A stretch of 5,575 nt of DNA from Acidobacteriota bacterium. GTDB taxonomy: Bacteria; Acidobacteriota; Thermoanaerobaculia; Multivoradales; SZUA-115. The stretch lies in the NCBI GenBank assembly GCA_003231035.1, contig QIHU01000177.1, forward strand, positions 1 to 5,575. The letters are read 5' to 3'. This document shows positions 1 to 5,575 of this stretch, piece by piece. Made by a program: the position numbers and the translations under genes. The notes under the pieces are model-generated. The model was not told the origin of the DNA. It searched no databases and was given only the letters and a program-made list of their open reading frames with translations. The stretch's first letter is position 1, and each line of letters starts with the position of its first letter.

Positions 1-208
1 ACAGGTAGGCGGCCATTGAAACGCCACCCGCCGGTTGGTTCTTCAGAAAGCTAAGACCGAAGAGTACGTAGAACATGACCGGAAAGAGAATCGTCGGCAG
101 TGCGTAGGCTGGCATGCGCAGAGCCTTGATCAGCTCATACTTGGCCTCCTTCCAGTAGATCCTACCCAAGTTGCGAGACGGGGTGGCGGTGGTCGCAAGG
201 TCGTTCAT
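1..208 (-). CDS. ABC-2 type transporter permease, N-terminal part (runs off the left edge)
   Basis: This is the start of the membrane subunit of an ABC-2 exporter, the partner of the ATPase gene directly upstream. Only the first 69 codons lie in the window. The reading begins MNDLATT, continues with an amphipathic stretch containing IYWKEAKYELIKALR (residues about 17-31), and enters a first membrane segment, PTILFPVMFYVLFGLSFL (about 38-55). This is the usual N-terminal layout of ABC-2 permeases: a cytoplasmic interface helix, then TM1. The start is an ATG whose A is shared with the TGA stop of the ATPase gene (TGATG). It is preceded by AAGGAG at 216-221 with 7 nt spacing, so translation of the two subunits is coupled. 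The exported substrate cannot be told from this fragment. The family call is firm because of the motif layout and the ATPase partner; the C-terminus is outside the window. Confidence 0.88.
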   Translation of the reverse strand, partial: MNDLATTATPSRNLGRIYWKEAKYELIKALRMPAYALPTILFPVMFYVLFGLSFLKNQPAGGVSMAAYL

Positions 209-1164
209 CAGGCTGCTCCTTGGAGGTCGCGGCGGTCGGCTTGATCGTGGCGATCGGCGCCGCCGGTGAGGTTGAGAAAGGCCTCTTCCAGGCCGGCACC
301 CTTGACTTCCAGGCCTGCGAGGTCAGGATCGCGGTGGAGCAAACGGCGCACCACCGCTTCCGGCTCGTTGGTCAGGATTTCGAGGCCAGCCTGATCGCGG
401 CGCACCCTGCGCACCTCCGGCCAGGCGGAGACGACCTCGGGGTCGAGCGCGCTGCGGCAACGGATGCGCTGCGCCGCCGCCCGGGATTTGATTTGCATCG
501 GGGTGCCGTCGGCCACGATCCGCCCTTCGCTCAAGACGACCACCCGGTCGGCCAGTGCGTCCGCCTCTTCCAAGTAGTGCGTGGTCAAGAGGACGGTCCT
601 CCCGGCCCCCACCAACCTGCGCACCTGCTCCCAGAAGGCACGACGGGACTCCACATCGAGCCCCACGGTGGGTTCGTCGAGGAAGAGAAGAGGCGGATCG
701 CCGCAGATCGCCAGGGCGAAGAGCAGACGCTGCTGCTCACCGCCTGAGAGCTTCCCATAGGGTCGATTGCGCAGCTTCTCAAGCCCCGCCTGAGCCAGGG
801 TGTCGGCCATCGGCAAGGGCGAGGGGTAGTAGGAAGAAAAGAGGTCGATGTGTTCGCCGACGCGCAAGGTCTGCGGCACGCCGGAGATCTGCATCATCGC
901 TCCCACCCTCGTTCGGGCGCTGGCCGTGACGGGGTCACCACCAAACAGGCGTGCCGTACCGCGATCGGCTCGCAACAGCCCGAGCATCAGCTTGACCGCG
1001 GTGGTCTTGCCAGCCCCGTTAGGGCCGAGCAGCGCCGTCACCTGGCCCGGCCGCAGAGCCAGATCGACCCCCTCGAGGGCGGTCACCTCGCCGTAGCTCT
1101 TGGTCACTCCTTGGAGTTCGGCCACCGGCAGGGGCTTGAGCTTGGAGTCAGATTCTGTATTCAC
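208..1164 (-). CDS. ABC-2 exporter ATP-binding protein (CcmA/DrrA/NatA type)
   Basis: This is the cytoplasmic ATPase that powers the neighbouring ABC-2 permease, 318 residues from the chosen GTG start. All nucleotide-binding motifs are intact: Walker A GPNGAGKT (47-54), Q-loop glutamine near 92 in MMQISGVPQ, signature LSGGEQQR (139-146), Walker B LLFLDE with catalytic Glu164, D-loop GLD (168-170), and switch His196 in TTHYLEEAD. A C-terminal region of about 100 residues (from about 215) matches the position and length of the accessory domain (DUF4162-like) common in drug- and peptide-exporting members, and ends in a charged tail. An ATG further upstream at 1260 would add 32 low-conservation residues. 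I prefer GTG at 1164 because AGGAGG sits 7 nt before it and the ABC fold begins soon after. The gene overlaps the permease by one base. Substrate unknown; drug, peptide or lipid export are all possible for this subfamily. Confidence 0.93.
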   Translation of the reverse strand: MNTESDSKLKPLPVAELQGVTKSYGEVTALEGVDLALRPGQVTALLGPNGAGKTTAVKLMLGLLRADRGTARLFGGDPVTASARTRVGAMMQISGVPQTLRVGEHIDLFSSYYPSPLPMADTLAQAGLEKLRNRPYGKLSGGEQQRLLFALAICGDPPLLFLDEPTVGLDVESRRAFWEQVRRLVGAGRTVLLTTHYLEEADALADRVVVLSEGRIVADGTPMQIKSRAAAQRIRCRSALDPEVVSAWPEVRRVRRDQAGLEILTNEPEAVVRRLLHRDPDLAGLEVKGAGLEEAFLNLTGGADRHDQADRRDLQGAA

Positions 1165-1171
1165 GGATGGA

Positions 1172-1177
1172 CCTCCT
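1172..1177 (-). promoter_or_regulatory. Ribosome binding site that fixes the ATPase start
   Basis: On the minus strand this reads AGGAGG, a full Shine-Dalgarno match, 7 nt ahead of the GTG at 1164. No comparable site precedes the in-frame ATG at 1260, so it decides between the two starts. Confidence 0.8.
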
Positions 1178-1254
1178 GTGGTTTCGTTCTCATCGTGAGC
1201 CCAGTATTGGCTAGACGCCCGAGCGAATGTAGAGACAGACGTCATCACTTCGAA

Positions 1255-1266
1255 TGACATTTGTCA
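1255..1266. repeat. Short perfect inverted repeat, possible operator
   Basis: The sequence TGACA-TT-TGTCA is a 12-base inverted repeat with 5-base arms and a 2-base spacer. It lies in the divergent intergenic region about 90 bases upstream of the ATPase start. Size and position would suit a dimeric repressor controlling the exporter, but no regulator gene is in the window. A 5-base arm can easily arise by chance, so the functional reading is only inference. Confidence 0.3.
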
Positions 1267-1465
1267 GACTGCCAGCGGCGCTCTTGCCGAGACGGTCTAA
1301 AGCCACTGAGAACGGCCGACGTACACTACGTCCAGAGATATCTTGAGCTGGGAACCTCGACAGCAGCACGTCCTAGCGCTATAGTCACAGAATATTCCGT
1401 GCAGGGAAAATTTCGGGAACAACATAATCAACTAAACAAAATTCCCTAGTACGAAAGCATCCCGT

Positions 1466-2008
1466 ATGCAAGTCGAGAGCTGCCCTGACCCCCTCATCTC
1501 AGCCAACATCTACTGTGCGGGCCAAATCGATTCCCTGATCGGAGGGGCGATCGCGCCGTTCTGGCGCGACCTCAGCTCCCATTCCGATGCGGCCAGCTTT
1601 TACCTTTGGCTTCTGCGCTATGACAAGGGCGGTGAACATCTAAAGATTCGGCTCCATGGTCGCGGTGAAATTCAGGCCCATGTTGCAGAATTGCTGCAAG
1701 ATTCCGTAGCGTCCTTCTTCGCCGACCAACCACCCACCGAGCAAGCAGGCCACACCGGCTCAGCGAAGGAGTCCCCACTCACCTCGCGACTTCCTCCAAT
1801 TGATGTTGAAGACGAAGCCGGAGCTTCAGTACCCAATCGCACCTTGGTCTTCACTCAGTACCGGAGAAGCCCTATCTCCCTCGGCCCAAAGCGCTCTATC
1901 TTGCGGCCCTCACCCGCTGCCTGGCCCGCGGCTGCGAAGAGATTCTGCTTGCCACCAAGGATGACGGCGGCAGAAGCCTCTCAAGCCAACGACAGAGCCT
2001 CCTGTTGA
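1466..2008 (+). CDS. First reading frame of the split gene (N-terminal half of the lantibiotic dehydratase C-terminal-like domain)
   Basis: If translated without a frame change this frame gives 180 residues. Residues 1-142 look native: an opening ISANIYCAG segment typical of the start of this domain, a GGEHLKIR strand, and the PPIDVEDE and QYRRSPISLG motifs. From residue 143 on the sequence becomes Pro/Ala/Arg-rich (RSILRPSPAAWPAAAKR) and unlike the family, as expected for out-of-frame reading, and it ends at TGA 2006-2008. ATG 1466 is the only usual start codon after the in-frame stop at 1433-1435. Its ribosome binding site is poor (GAAAG at 1453-1457). Unassisted, this product would lack the conserved C-terminal half and is unlikely to be active. 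Confidence 0.7.
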   Translation: MQVESCPDPLISANIYCAGQIDSLIGGAIAPFWRDLSSHSDAASFYLWLLRYDKGGEHLKIRLHGRGEIQAHVAELLQDSVASFFADQPPTEQAGHTGSAKESPLTSRLPPIDVEDEAGASVPNRTLVFTQYRRSPISLGPKRSILRPSPAAWPAAAKRFCLPPRMTAAEASQANDRASC

Positions 2009-2517
2009 AGCTTCTCATCGTGGGTCTCTCCGCGCTGGATTCGAAACAGACCGCGTACCTCCGTTACCACCGAGATTGGCTCCTCCGCTTCCCTCTTCTC
2101 AAGAGCAATACCGCTGATGAGCATGGCCGCGAGCTGTTGAGAAGATTTGAGCGTTTCTGCACCGAACGGGTCGAGCAGCTCAAGCTCCTGGAGCGATCGT
2201 CTCACCAAGCATGGCGCGAGAACGCCCCCACGGTGGACACCTTTGGTACGCACTGTTCCTTCTTTCGTGACGCAATTTTCACGCTCCTTAGCAGCCTCCG
2301 TTCGTCCGGCAAATCCAAGCTAGCCCGGGTCGATCCGTTTGCCCCCGACCGTAGATTCCCGCTGCTCTTCAAAGCGATGCACGGCCTCGCCAACCAACTC
2401 GGTCTGAGCGGATTCGAGGAGGCTTTCAGCCTCCATCTTCTGCTGCGGGCGAGCGAGCCGGAGAGCAGCGGAGATTTGAGTTTCTCCCTTCTACCGTTCT
2501 CCTGGGAGTTCGAGTGA
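1466..2517 (+). CDS. Stand-alone thiopeptide-type bacteriocin biosynthesis / lantibiotic dehydratase C-terminal-domain protein, split by a frame change
   Basis: I read this as one gene whose protein is encoded in two frames. The family is the C-terminal (SpaB_C-like, glutamate-elimination/pyridine-synthase-related) domain of class I lantibiotic dehydratases. In RiPP pathways it acts in the cytoplasm on a precursor peptide, removing glutamate from glutamylated Ser/Thr or performing a related step. Joining frame A (1466-1891, 142 residues) to the -1 frame (1891-2514, 208 residues) gives 350 residues, about the expected length for a free-standing family member. Motifs run in family order: RY and GGEHLKIR (51-62), PPIDVEDE (110-117), TQYRRSPISLG (130-140), then in the second frame ALTRCLARGCE (148-158), YLRYHRDWLLR (198-208), FPLLFK (298-303), HGLANQLGL (306-314) and HLLL (324-327). 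There is no N-terminal glutamylation domain. The first gene of the rightward set, it overlaps the next gene. Whether a full-length product is made depends on recoding; otherwise this is a recent pseudogene. Confidence 0.78.
1885..1891 (+). other. In-phase CCCAAAG heptamer at the frame change (candidate -1 slip site)
   Basis: The first frame is read ..C CCA AAG here, matching the X XXY YYZ pattern for -1 slippage. After slipping, the codons become CCC AAA and the next is GCG at 1891, exactly the frame that carries the C-terminal half. It lies right after the conserved SLG of the first frame. I saw no other in-phase heptamer of this pattern between 1810 and the slip site. A possible stem 3' of it pairs GCGGCC (1903-1908) with GGCCCGC (1923-1929, one bulged base) after an 11-nt spacer. 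GGAG at 1863-1866 lies 18 nt upstream, rather far for a stimulator. A simple deletion at this spot would leave the same frames. Confidence 0.4.
2005..2517 (+). CDS. Second reading frame of the split gene (C-terminal half)
   Basis: This frame is open from 1810 to 2514. Its first usual start codon is the TTG at 2005, overlapping the TGA of the first frame (TTGA), which would give 170 residues. It holds the family's most recognisable C-terminal block: YHRDWLLR, then FPLLFK, HGLANQLGL, EEA and HLLL near the end. Initiation at TTG 2005 has no visible ribosome binding site. It would also discard 1891-2004, which encodes family-like residues (ALTRCLARGCE) in this same frame. I therefore think the native protein enters this frame from the first one near 1885-1891 rather than starting here, though a coupled restart at TTGA cannot be excluded. 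Confidence 0.6.
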   Translation: MKLLIVGLSALDSKQTAYLRYHRDWLLRFPLLKSNTADEHGRELLRRFERFCTERVEQLKLLERSSHQAWRENAPTVDTFGTHCSFFRDAIFTLLSSLRSSGKSKLARVDPFAPDRRFPLLFKAMHGLANQLGLSGFEEAFSLHLLLRASEPESSGDLSFSLLPFSWEFE

Positions 2518-3224
2518 ACGATTCCTTCTACCCCCTCGAAGAAGTTCTTGTCGACCAAAGCGGCTGGCTCCGCCTTCTTTCCCAAGCCGCTCCCGAGGCC
2601 CAAGAATGGGCGGACGACTACCGTCGACGTGGTGGCGAAGATTTCACACAGCGGATCAACCAGGCAATACGGTTCATTCATCAAGGGCGAACTTCCGAGG
2701 CGCGAACCGTGCTGGAGCAAAGTTCCCGTAACACTGTAGACACGCTGCGCGACGCTCCTACTTCAATTCGAAATGCTCTTGAGAGTTGGCGCGCGAGCGC
2801 CTCGGCCTACTACCACTTCTCCCAGTTGGAGTTCAATCGAGCGGAGACAGAGCTAGTCCTGAGCACCGAAGCGGTGAAGATGGCGATCGAGGAGAGACGT
2901 TTCCTGTTGATCCTCGGCATGCGCTTTATCAACGCTGAATTGCAACGTGTTCGTGTGGCTCGAGATCGGTATCGATGGGACGAAATGGAGAAGCACGCCA
3001 AGATCGCCTGGGATCTGTTCGAGAATCGTCGCCCACTTTGCGTTCTGGATGACGAATCCGAGATCTTCTACTCAGATCTCCAGACACTCGTGGCTTCGCT
3101 AGTGACCGAGAGTGTTCACGACGGCACCGCCGAGGAGAAGCTGGGCAAACGCTTGCAACGCCGTCTCCAGGCTCTAATCGCGGAAAACTACGCACTCCCC
3201 TGGATGGTCATTCCTCATGGATAG
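2514..3224 (+). CDS. Unrecognised all-helical protein, coupled to the dehydratase-domain gene
   Basis: This encodes a 236-residue soluble protein with no signal peptide or membrane segment, so it is probably cytoplasmic. I do not recognise the family. The sequence is almost entirely amphipathic helix, with few glycines and prolines and many Arg, Glu and Leu. Two stretches (about 44-70, INQAIRFIHQGRTSEARTVL, and about 140-175, with RYRWDEMEKHAKIAWDLFE) look like tetratricopeptide-type helix pairs: a helix, a short turn, then an 'A..A..LF' helix. No catalytic motif is evident. The start is GTG at 2514, overlapping the TGA of the preceding gene (GTGA), with GGGAG at 2504-2508, 5 nt upstream. That tight coupling suggests the product works with the dehydratase-domain protein, for example as a scaffold or peptide-binding partner. 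The partner role is inference only; that the gene is real is well supported by length, ribosome binding site and context. Confidence 0.8.
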   Translation: MNDSFYPLEEVLVDQSGWLRLLSQAAPEAQEWADDYRRRGGEDFTQRINQAIRFIHQGRTSEARTVLEQSSRNTVDTLRDAPTSIRNALESWRASASAYYHFSQLEFNRAETELVLSTEAVKMAIEERRFLLILGMRFINAELQRVRVARDRYRWDEMEKHAKIAWDLFENRRPLCVLDDESEIFYSDLQTLVASLVTESVHDGTAEEKLGKRLQRRLQALIAENYALPWMVIPHG

Positions 3225-3266
3225 TTGCTGGTCACCGCGGCGGCGGAAGCGGTCTAGGAGTCAACA

Positions 3267-5575
3267 ATGAGTACACTTATTTGGAATCTCCGCCTGGCAC
3301 TGCGTAGGTTACTCTCGCGTCCGGCGCTCACCCTCGCCGCGATCCTGTGTGGCGCGCTAGGAATTGGGCTCTGCACGACTATTTTCAGCACATTCTTCGC
3401 GATGATCCTACGTCCGTTCCCTTTCGCCTCTCCCGACAGCATCGTGGCACTGGTTGCCCAAAATCCGAAGCTCGGGATCGAACGTAGCGATGTCTCGAGT
3501 CTCGACTACTTAGAGTTGCGCCGACAAGCTCCAGCCTCTCTCCAAGAGATCGCTGGTTTCACCCAGACCACCTTCACCTTCTCCGGCTCCGTTGAGCCGG
3601 AACGATTGAGCGGCGCCGCGGTATCGGCCAACCTCTTTACCTTGCTACGAATCAATCCCACCCAGGGTCGGTCCATTCACCCGGAAGATGACCGGGTAGG
3701 CGCATCCCGAGTCGTTCTTCTCAGCCACGAATTCTGGACCCGCAGCTTCGGAGCCGATCCCCAAGTGATCAACTCCACGGTGCAAATCGACAATCTGCCT
3801 CATGTGGTCATCGGCGTAATGCCCGCCGGCTTCCAATACCCCAACCAACAGCAGGCCTGGGTCCCCCTGGCTCCTCGTCTTGAGGCGAACCGGCCCGCTT
3901 CGCGCGGCGTCCAGGTCCTCGCGCGGATGAGCCCAGAGGCTTCGCTTCCCAAGATCCGCTCGGATGTCGAGGCCATCGCCGCGCAGATGGCTGAGCAGTA
4001 CCCGGAGACGCACGCTAACTGGCAATTGAAGCCCCTCCTGCTACGCGATCTCTTTGTCTCACCGGGGATGCGGATCATGAGCATGACGATGGTCGGCGCG
4101 GCAATCTTGGTTCTGCTGATCGCCTGCTCCAATGTTGCAAACCTGTTCCTAGCCCAAGCTGTCAGCCGCAGGCCCGAGATCACAATGCGCGCCGCTCTTG
4201 GCGCATCACCAGGCCGAATTATCTCCCAGTTGCTCACCGAGACTCTCCTAGTGATGATTGGAGGCGGGCTGCTCGGTACCGGCCTTGCGGCAGTTGGAAT
4301 CCGCGCGCTGGAGCGACTCTTCCCGGCTTCCAACCCAATCCCCTACTGGATGGAGTTCGCGCTGGATCCTGCGGTGCTGGTGTTCACTGCCGTAGTTACG
4401 GTGGTGGCGGGCATCGCTGCTGGGCTGGTACCGGCTCTCGACTCCGCCAAGCTCGACTTGGTCAGCCTGGTGAACGCTGGCGGCCGAGGAGCGAGCAGTA
4501 GCCGTGGGCGCCTGCGCTCCTCTCTGGTCGTGGTCGAAGTAGCCCTCTCGATGGTACTGCTGATTGGTGGAGCACTCTTTGTTCGTAGCTTCTTCGAGTT
4601 GCAGAAGGAAACCTCTGGATTCGATGAAAGCGATCTAACGACCTTGCGAATACACCTCTCCGGCACGCAGTTTGGCGACAGCGAGTTCCGTATCCAAAAG
4701 ATGCACGATCTTCTCCAGCGAATCCAGCTACTCCCAGGAGTTGAGTCTGCGTTCGCGTCCAGCACCATTCCTCTTGCCGGTGGCAGCTCCATCAGCGCCA
4801 TCGAGATCGCTGGCCAGGCTTCTTCTAGTACTGAGAAGCCGCGAGTTTACTGGACTGGGGTGACCCCTCAGTACTTCGAGACTCTAAGAGTTCCGATTGA
4901 AAGAGGCCGGAGTTTCGATGAGACAGAAGGCTGGAATACTCTTCCAGTTGCGGTGGTCAATCGACGTTTTATCGAGCGTTTTATTCCCGAGGGTGAAGCT
5001 CTATCGCAGAGCCTGAGCCTCGAACAGCTCGACAAGCCGGAAGATCCGCTGTGGTTCACCATCGTTGGTGTGGTACCCGACTTCAAGATCCAATCCTTAG
5101 ATCGCCCGGCACCAGCAATGGTCTACCTCCCCTATCCATTTCTCGCCAACCGCACCAATGGAATTGTGATCCGCAACCGGCGCGAGAGTACCTCGCTGCT
5201 CCCGCAGGTCCGAGAGGAAGTCCGCGCCACTCACCCTGGAATACCAGTATTCGACCCCGCAACGATGCAGGAACTTCGCAACCGGTCGCTGTGGCAGCTC
5301 CAGCTCGTCTCTAGAATGTTCACCATCTTCGGGCTGATCGCCCTCGTTCTTGCGACCACCGGACTCTACGGCATCCTCACCTTCACCATGAACCAGCAGC
5401 GCCGGGAGATTGGAATCCGAATGGCTCTAGGGGCTCAGCGAAGGGCGATGGTTGCTCCGGTGGTTCGACATGGATTGAGGCTAGTCGGGTCTGGGTTGGC
5501 AATCGGGCTCGTATTGGCGTTGCTGCTCACCCGAGTTCTCTCCTCGTTTCTCTACGGGATTAGCGCCGTCGACCC
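3267..5575 (+). CDS. ADOP / MacB-FtsX-type ABC transporter permease (3' end cut by window edge)
   Basis: This is an inner-membrane permease with the duplicated MacB/FtsX layout; 769 complete codons are visible and the frame is open to the edge. The order is: TM1 (about 18-42), a large periplasmic MacB_PCD-like domain (about 43-270) with VVLLSHEFW and VIGVMPAGF motifs, TM2-TM4 (about 275-298, 325-348, 372-391), then a second copy with a TM (about 420-440), a second periplasmic domain (about 441-683) and two more TMs (about 684-708, 739-758). The FtsX-style signature occurs twice: SRRPEITMRAALGASPGRI (about 299-317) and QQRREIGIRMALGA (about 710-723). Start is ATG 3267 with AGGAG at 3256-3260, 6 nt spacing. 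There is no ATPase domain and no N-terminal PadR-like extension; family members are often 'orphan' permeases. Perhaps 30-50 residues including the last TM are missing. It lies 42 bases after the helical protein gene and is probably co-transcribed. Substrate unknown. Confidence 0.92.
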   Translation, partial: MSTLIWNLRLALRRLLSRPALTLAAILCGALGIGLCTTIFSTFFAMILRPFPFASPDSIVALVAQNPKLGIERSDVSSLDYLELRRQAPASLQEIAGFTQTTFTFSGSVEPERLSGAAVSANLFTLLRINPTQGRSIHPEDDRVGASRVVLLSHEFWTRSFGADPQVINSTVQIDNLPHVVIGVMPAGFQYPNQQQAWVPLAPRLEANRPASRGVQVLARMSPEASLPKIRSDVEAIAAQMAEQYPETHANWQLKPLLLRDLFVSPGMRIMSMTMVGAAILVLLIACSNVANLFLAQAVSRRPEITMRAALGASPGRIISQLLTETLLVMIGGGLLGTGLAAVGIRALERLFPASNPIPYWMEFALDPAVLVFTAVVTVVAGIAAGLVPALDSAKLDLVSLVNAGGRGASSSRGRLRSSLVVVEVALSMVLLIGGALFVRSFFELQKETSGFDESDLTTLRIHLSGTQFGDSEFRIQKMHDLLQRIQLLPGVESAFASSTIPLAGGSSISAIEIAGQASSSTEKPRVYWTGVTPQYFETLRVPIERGRSFDETEGWNTLPVAVVNRRFIERFIPEGEALSQSLSLEQLDKPEDPLWFTIVGVVPDFKIQSLDRPAPAMVYLPYPFLANRTNGIVIRNRRESTSLLPQVREEVRATHPGIPVFDPATMQELRNRSLWQLQLVSRMFTIFGLIALVLATTGLYGILTFTMNQQRREIGIRMALGAQRRAMVAPVVRHGLRLVGSGLAIGLVLALLLTRVLSSFLYGISAVD

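Larger units (their letters stand above)
1165..1465. other. Divergent intergenic region without a convincing gene
   Basis: These 301 bases separate the leftward ABC exporter operon from the rightward gene set, so they must hold promoters for both directions unless transcription enters from elsewhere. An open frame exists at 1261-1449 (+), but it starts with TTG, has no ribosome binding site and its product resembles no family I know. A 30-codon frame from ATG 1254 is equally weak. The section from about 1385 to 1445 is distinctly AT-rich and includes CATAAT at 1423-1428, a possible -10 element for the rightward genes, although I see no good -35 partner. The left end carries the ATPase ribosome binding site, and 1255-1266 holds a short palindrome. 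No Cys/Ser/Thr-rich precursor peptide was recognised on either strand. Confidence 0.6.

Noticed and set aside
220..747. Long plus-strand open frame opposite the ATPase gene
   Set aside because: It is antisense to a gene with every ABC ATPase motif intact; its translation has no recognisable motif and reflects GC-rich third positions.
1165..1260. Upstream extension of the ATPase to ATG 1260
   Set aside because: The extra 32 residues are not ABC-like, no Shine-Dalgarno site precedes that ATG, and AGGAGG stands at the right distance before GTG 1164.
1261..1449. 62-codon open frame on the plus strand in the intergenic region, considered as a possible RiPP precursor or small gene
   Set aside because: It begins with TTG, has no ribosome binding site, shows no leader/core pattern or enrichment in Cys/Ser/Thr at its C-terminus, and ends just before the next gene by chance.
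2202..2720. 172-codon minus-strand open frame spanning the junction of the dehydratase-domain and helical-protein genes
   Set aside because: It is antisense to the conserved FPLLFK/HGLANQLGL coding block and lacks family-like sequence.
3234..3253. Short inverted repeat ACCGC / GCGGT before the permease, considered as a terminator
   Set aside because: The stem is only 5 bp with a 10-base loop and no following T-run; it sits just before the permease ribosome binding site and is more likely chance in GC-rich spacer.
3645..4801. Minus-strand open frames opposite the permease
   Set aside because: The plus strand encodes a continuous MacB/FtsX permease here with matching membrane segments and motifs, so these frames are shadows.

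Overview
The window looks like a chromosomal region from a moderately GC-rich Gram-negative bacterium, most likely an Acidobacteriota member. The main reason is the long MacB/FtsX-type permease at the right end. It has the duplicated half-transporter layout of the acidobacterial 'ADOP' permeases and carries no ATPase of its own. This is a family-level inference and no taxonomic marker gene is present.

Left part, minus strand (1-1164): a two-gene ABC-2 exporter operon. The ATPase (208-1164) reads leftward into its membrane permease (1-208, cut by the window edge), with TGATG stop/start coupling. The ATPase start is set by a strong AGGAGG at a GTG codon, not by the more upstream ATG at 1260.

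Middle (1165-1465): a 301-base divergent intergenic region with no convincing gene. It holds a short perfect inverted repeat (TGACA-TT-TGTCA) and AT-rich stretches that could serve as promoters in both directions. No RiPP precursor peptide was recognised in it.

Right part, plus strand (1466-5575): three co-oriented genes. The first (1466-2517) is a free-standing homologue of the lantibiotic dehydratase C-terminal / 'thiopeptide-type bacteriocin biosynthesis' domain. Its conserved motifs are split between two reading frames. The join lies at or near a CCCAAAG heptamer that is exactly in phase for -1 slippage, so this is either a small frameshifting deletion or recoding. The second (2514-3224) is an unrecognised, wholly helical 236-residue protein, coupled to the first by a GTGA overlap. 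The third (3267 to the edge) is the ADOP/MacB-like permease, missing only its last few dozen residues.

Taken together, the region pairs a possible peptide-modifying enzyme with transporters on both sides. This suggests, but does not show, a small RiPP-like or peptide export/defence locus. The usual LanB N-terminal (glutamylation) domain, a cyclase and a substrate peptide are not visible in the window.
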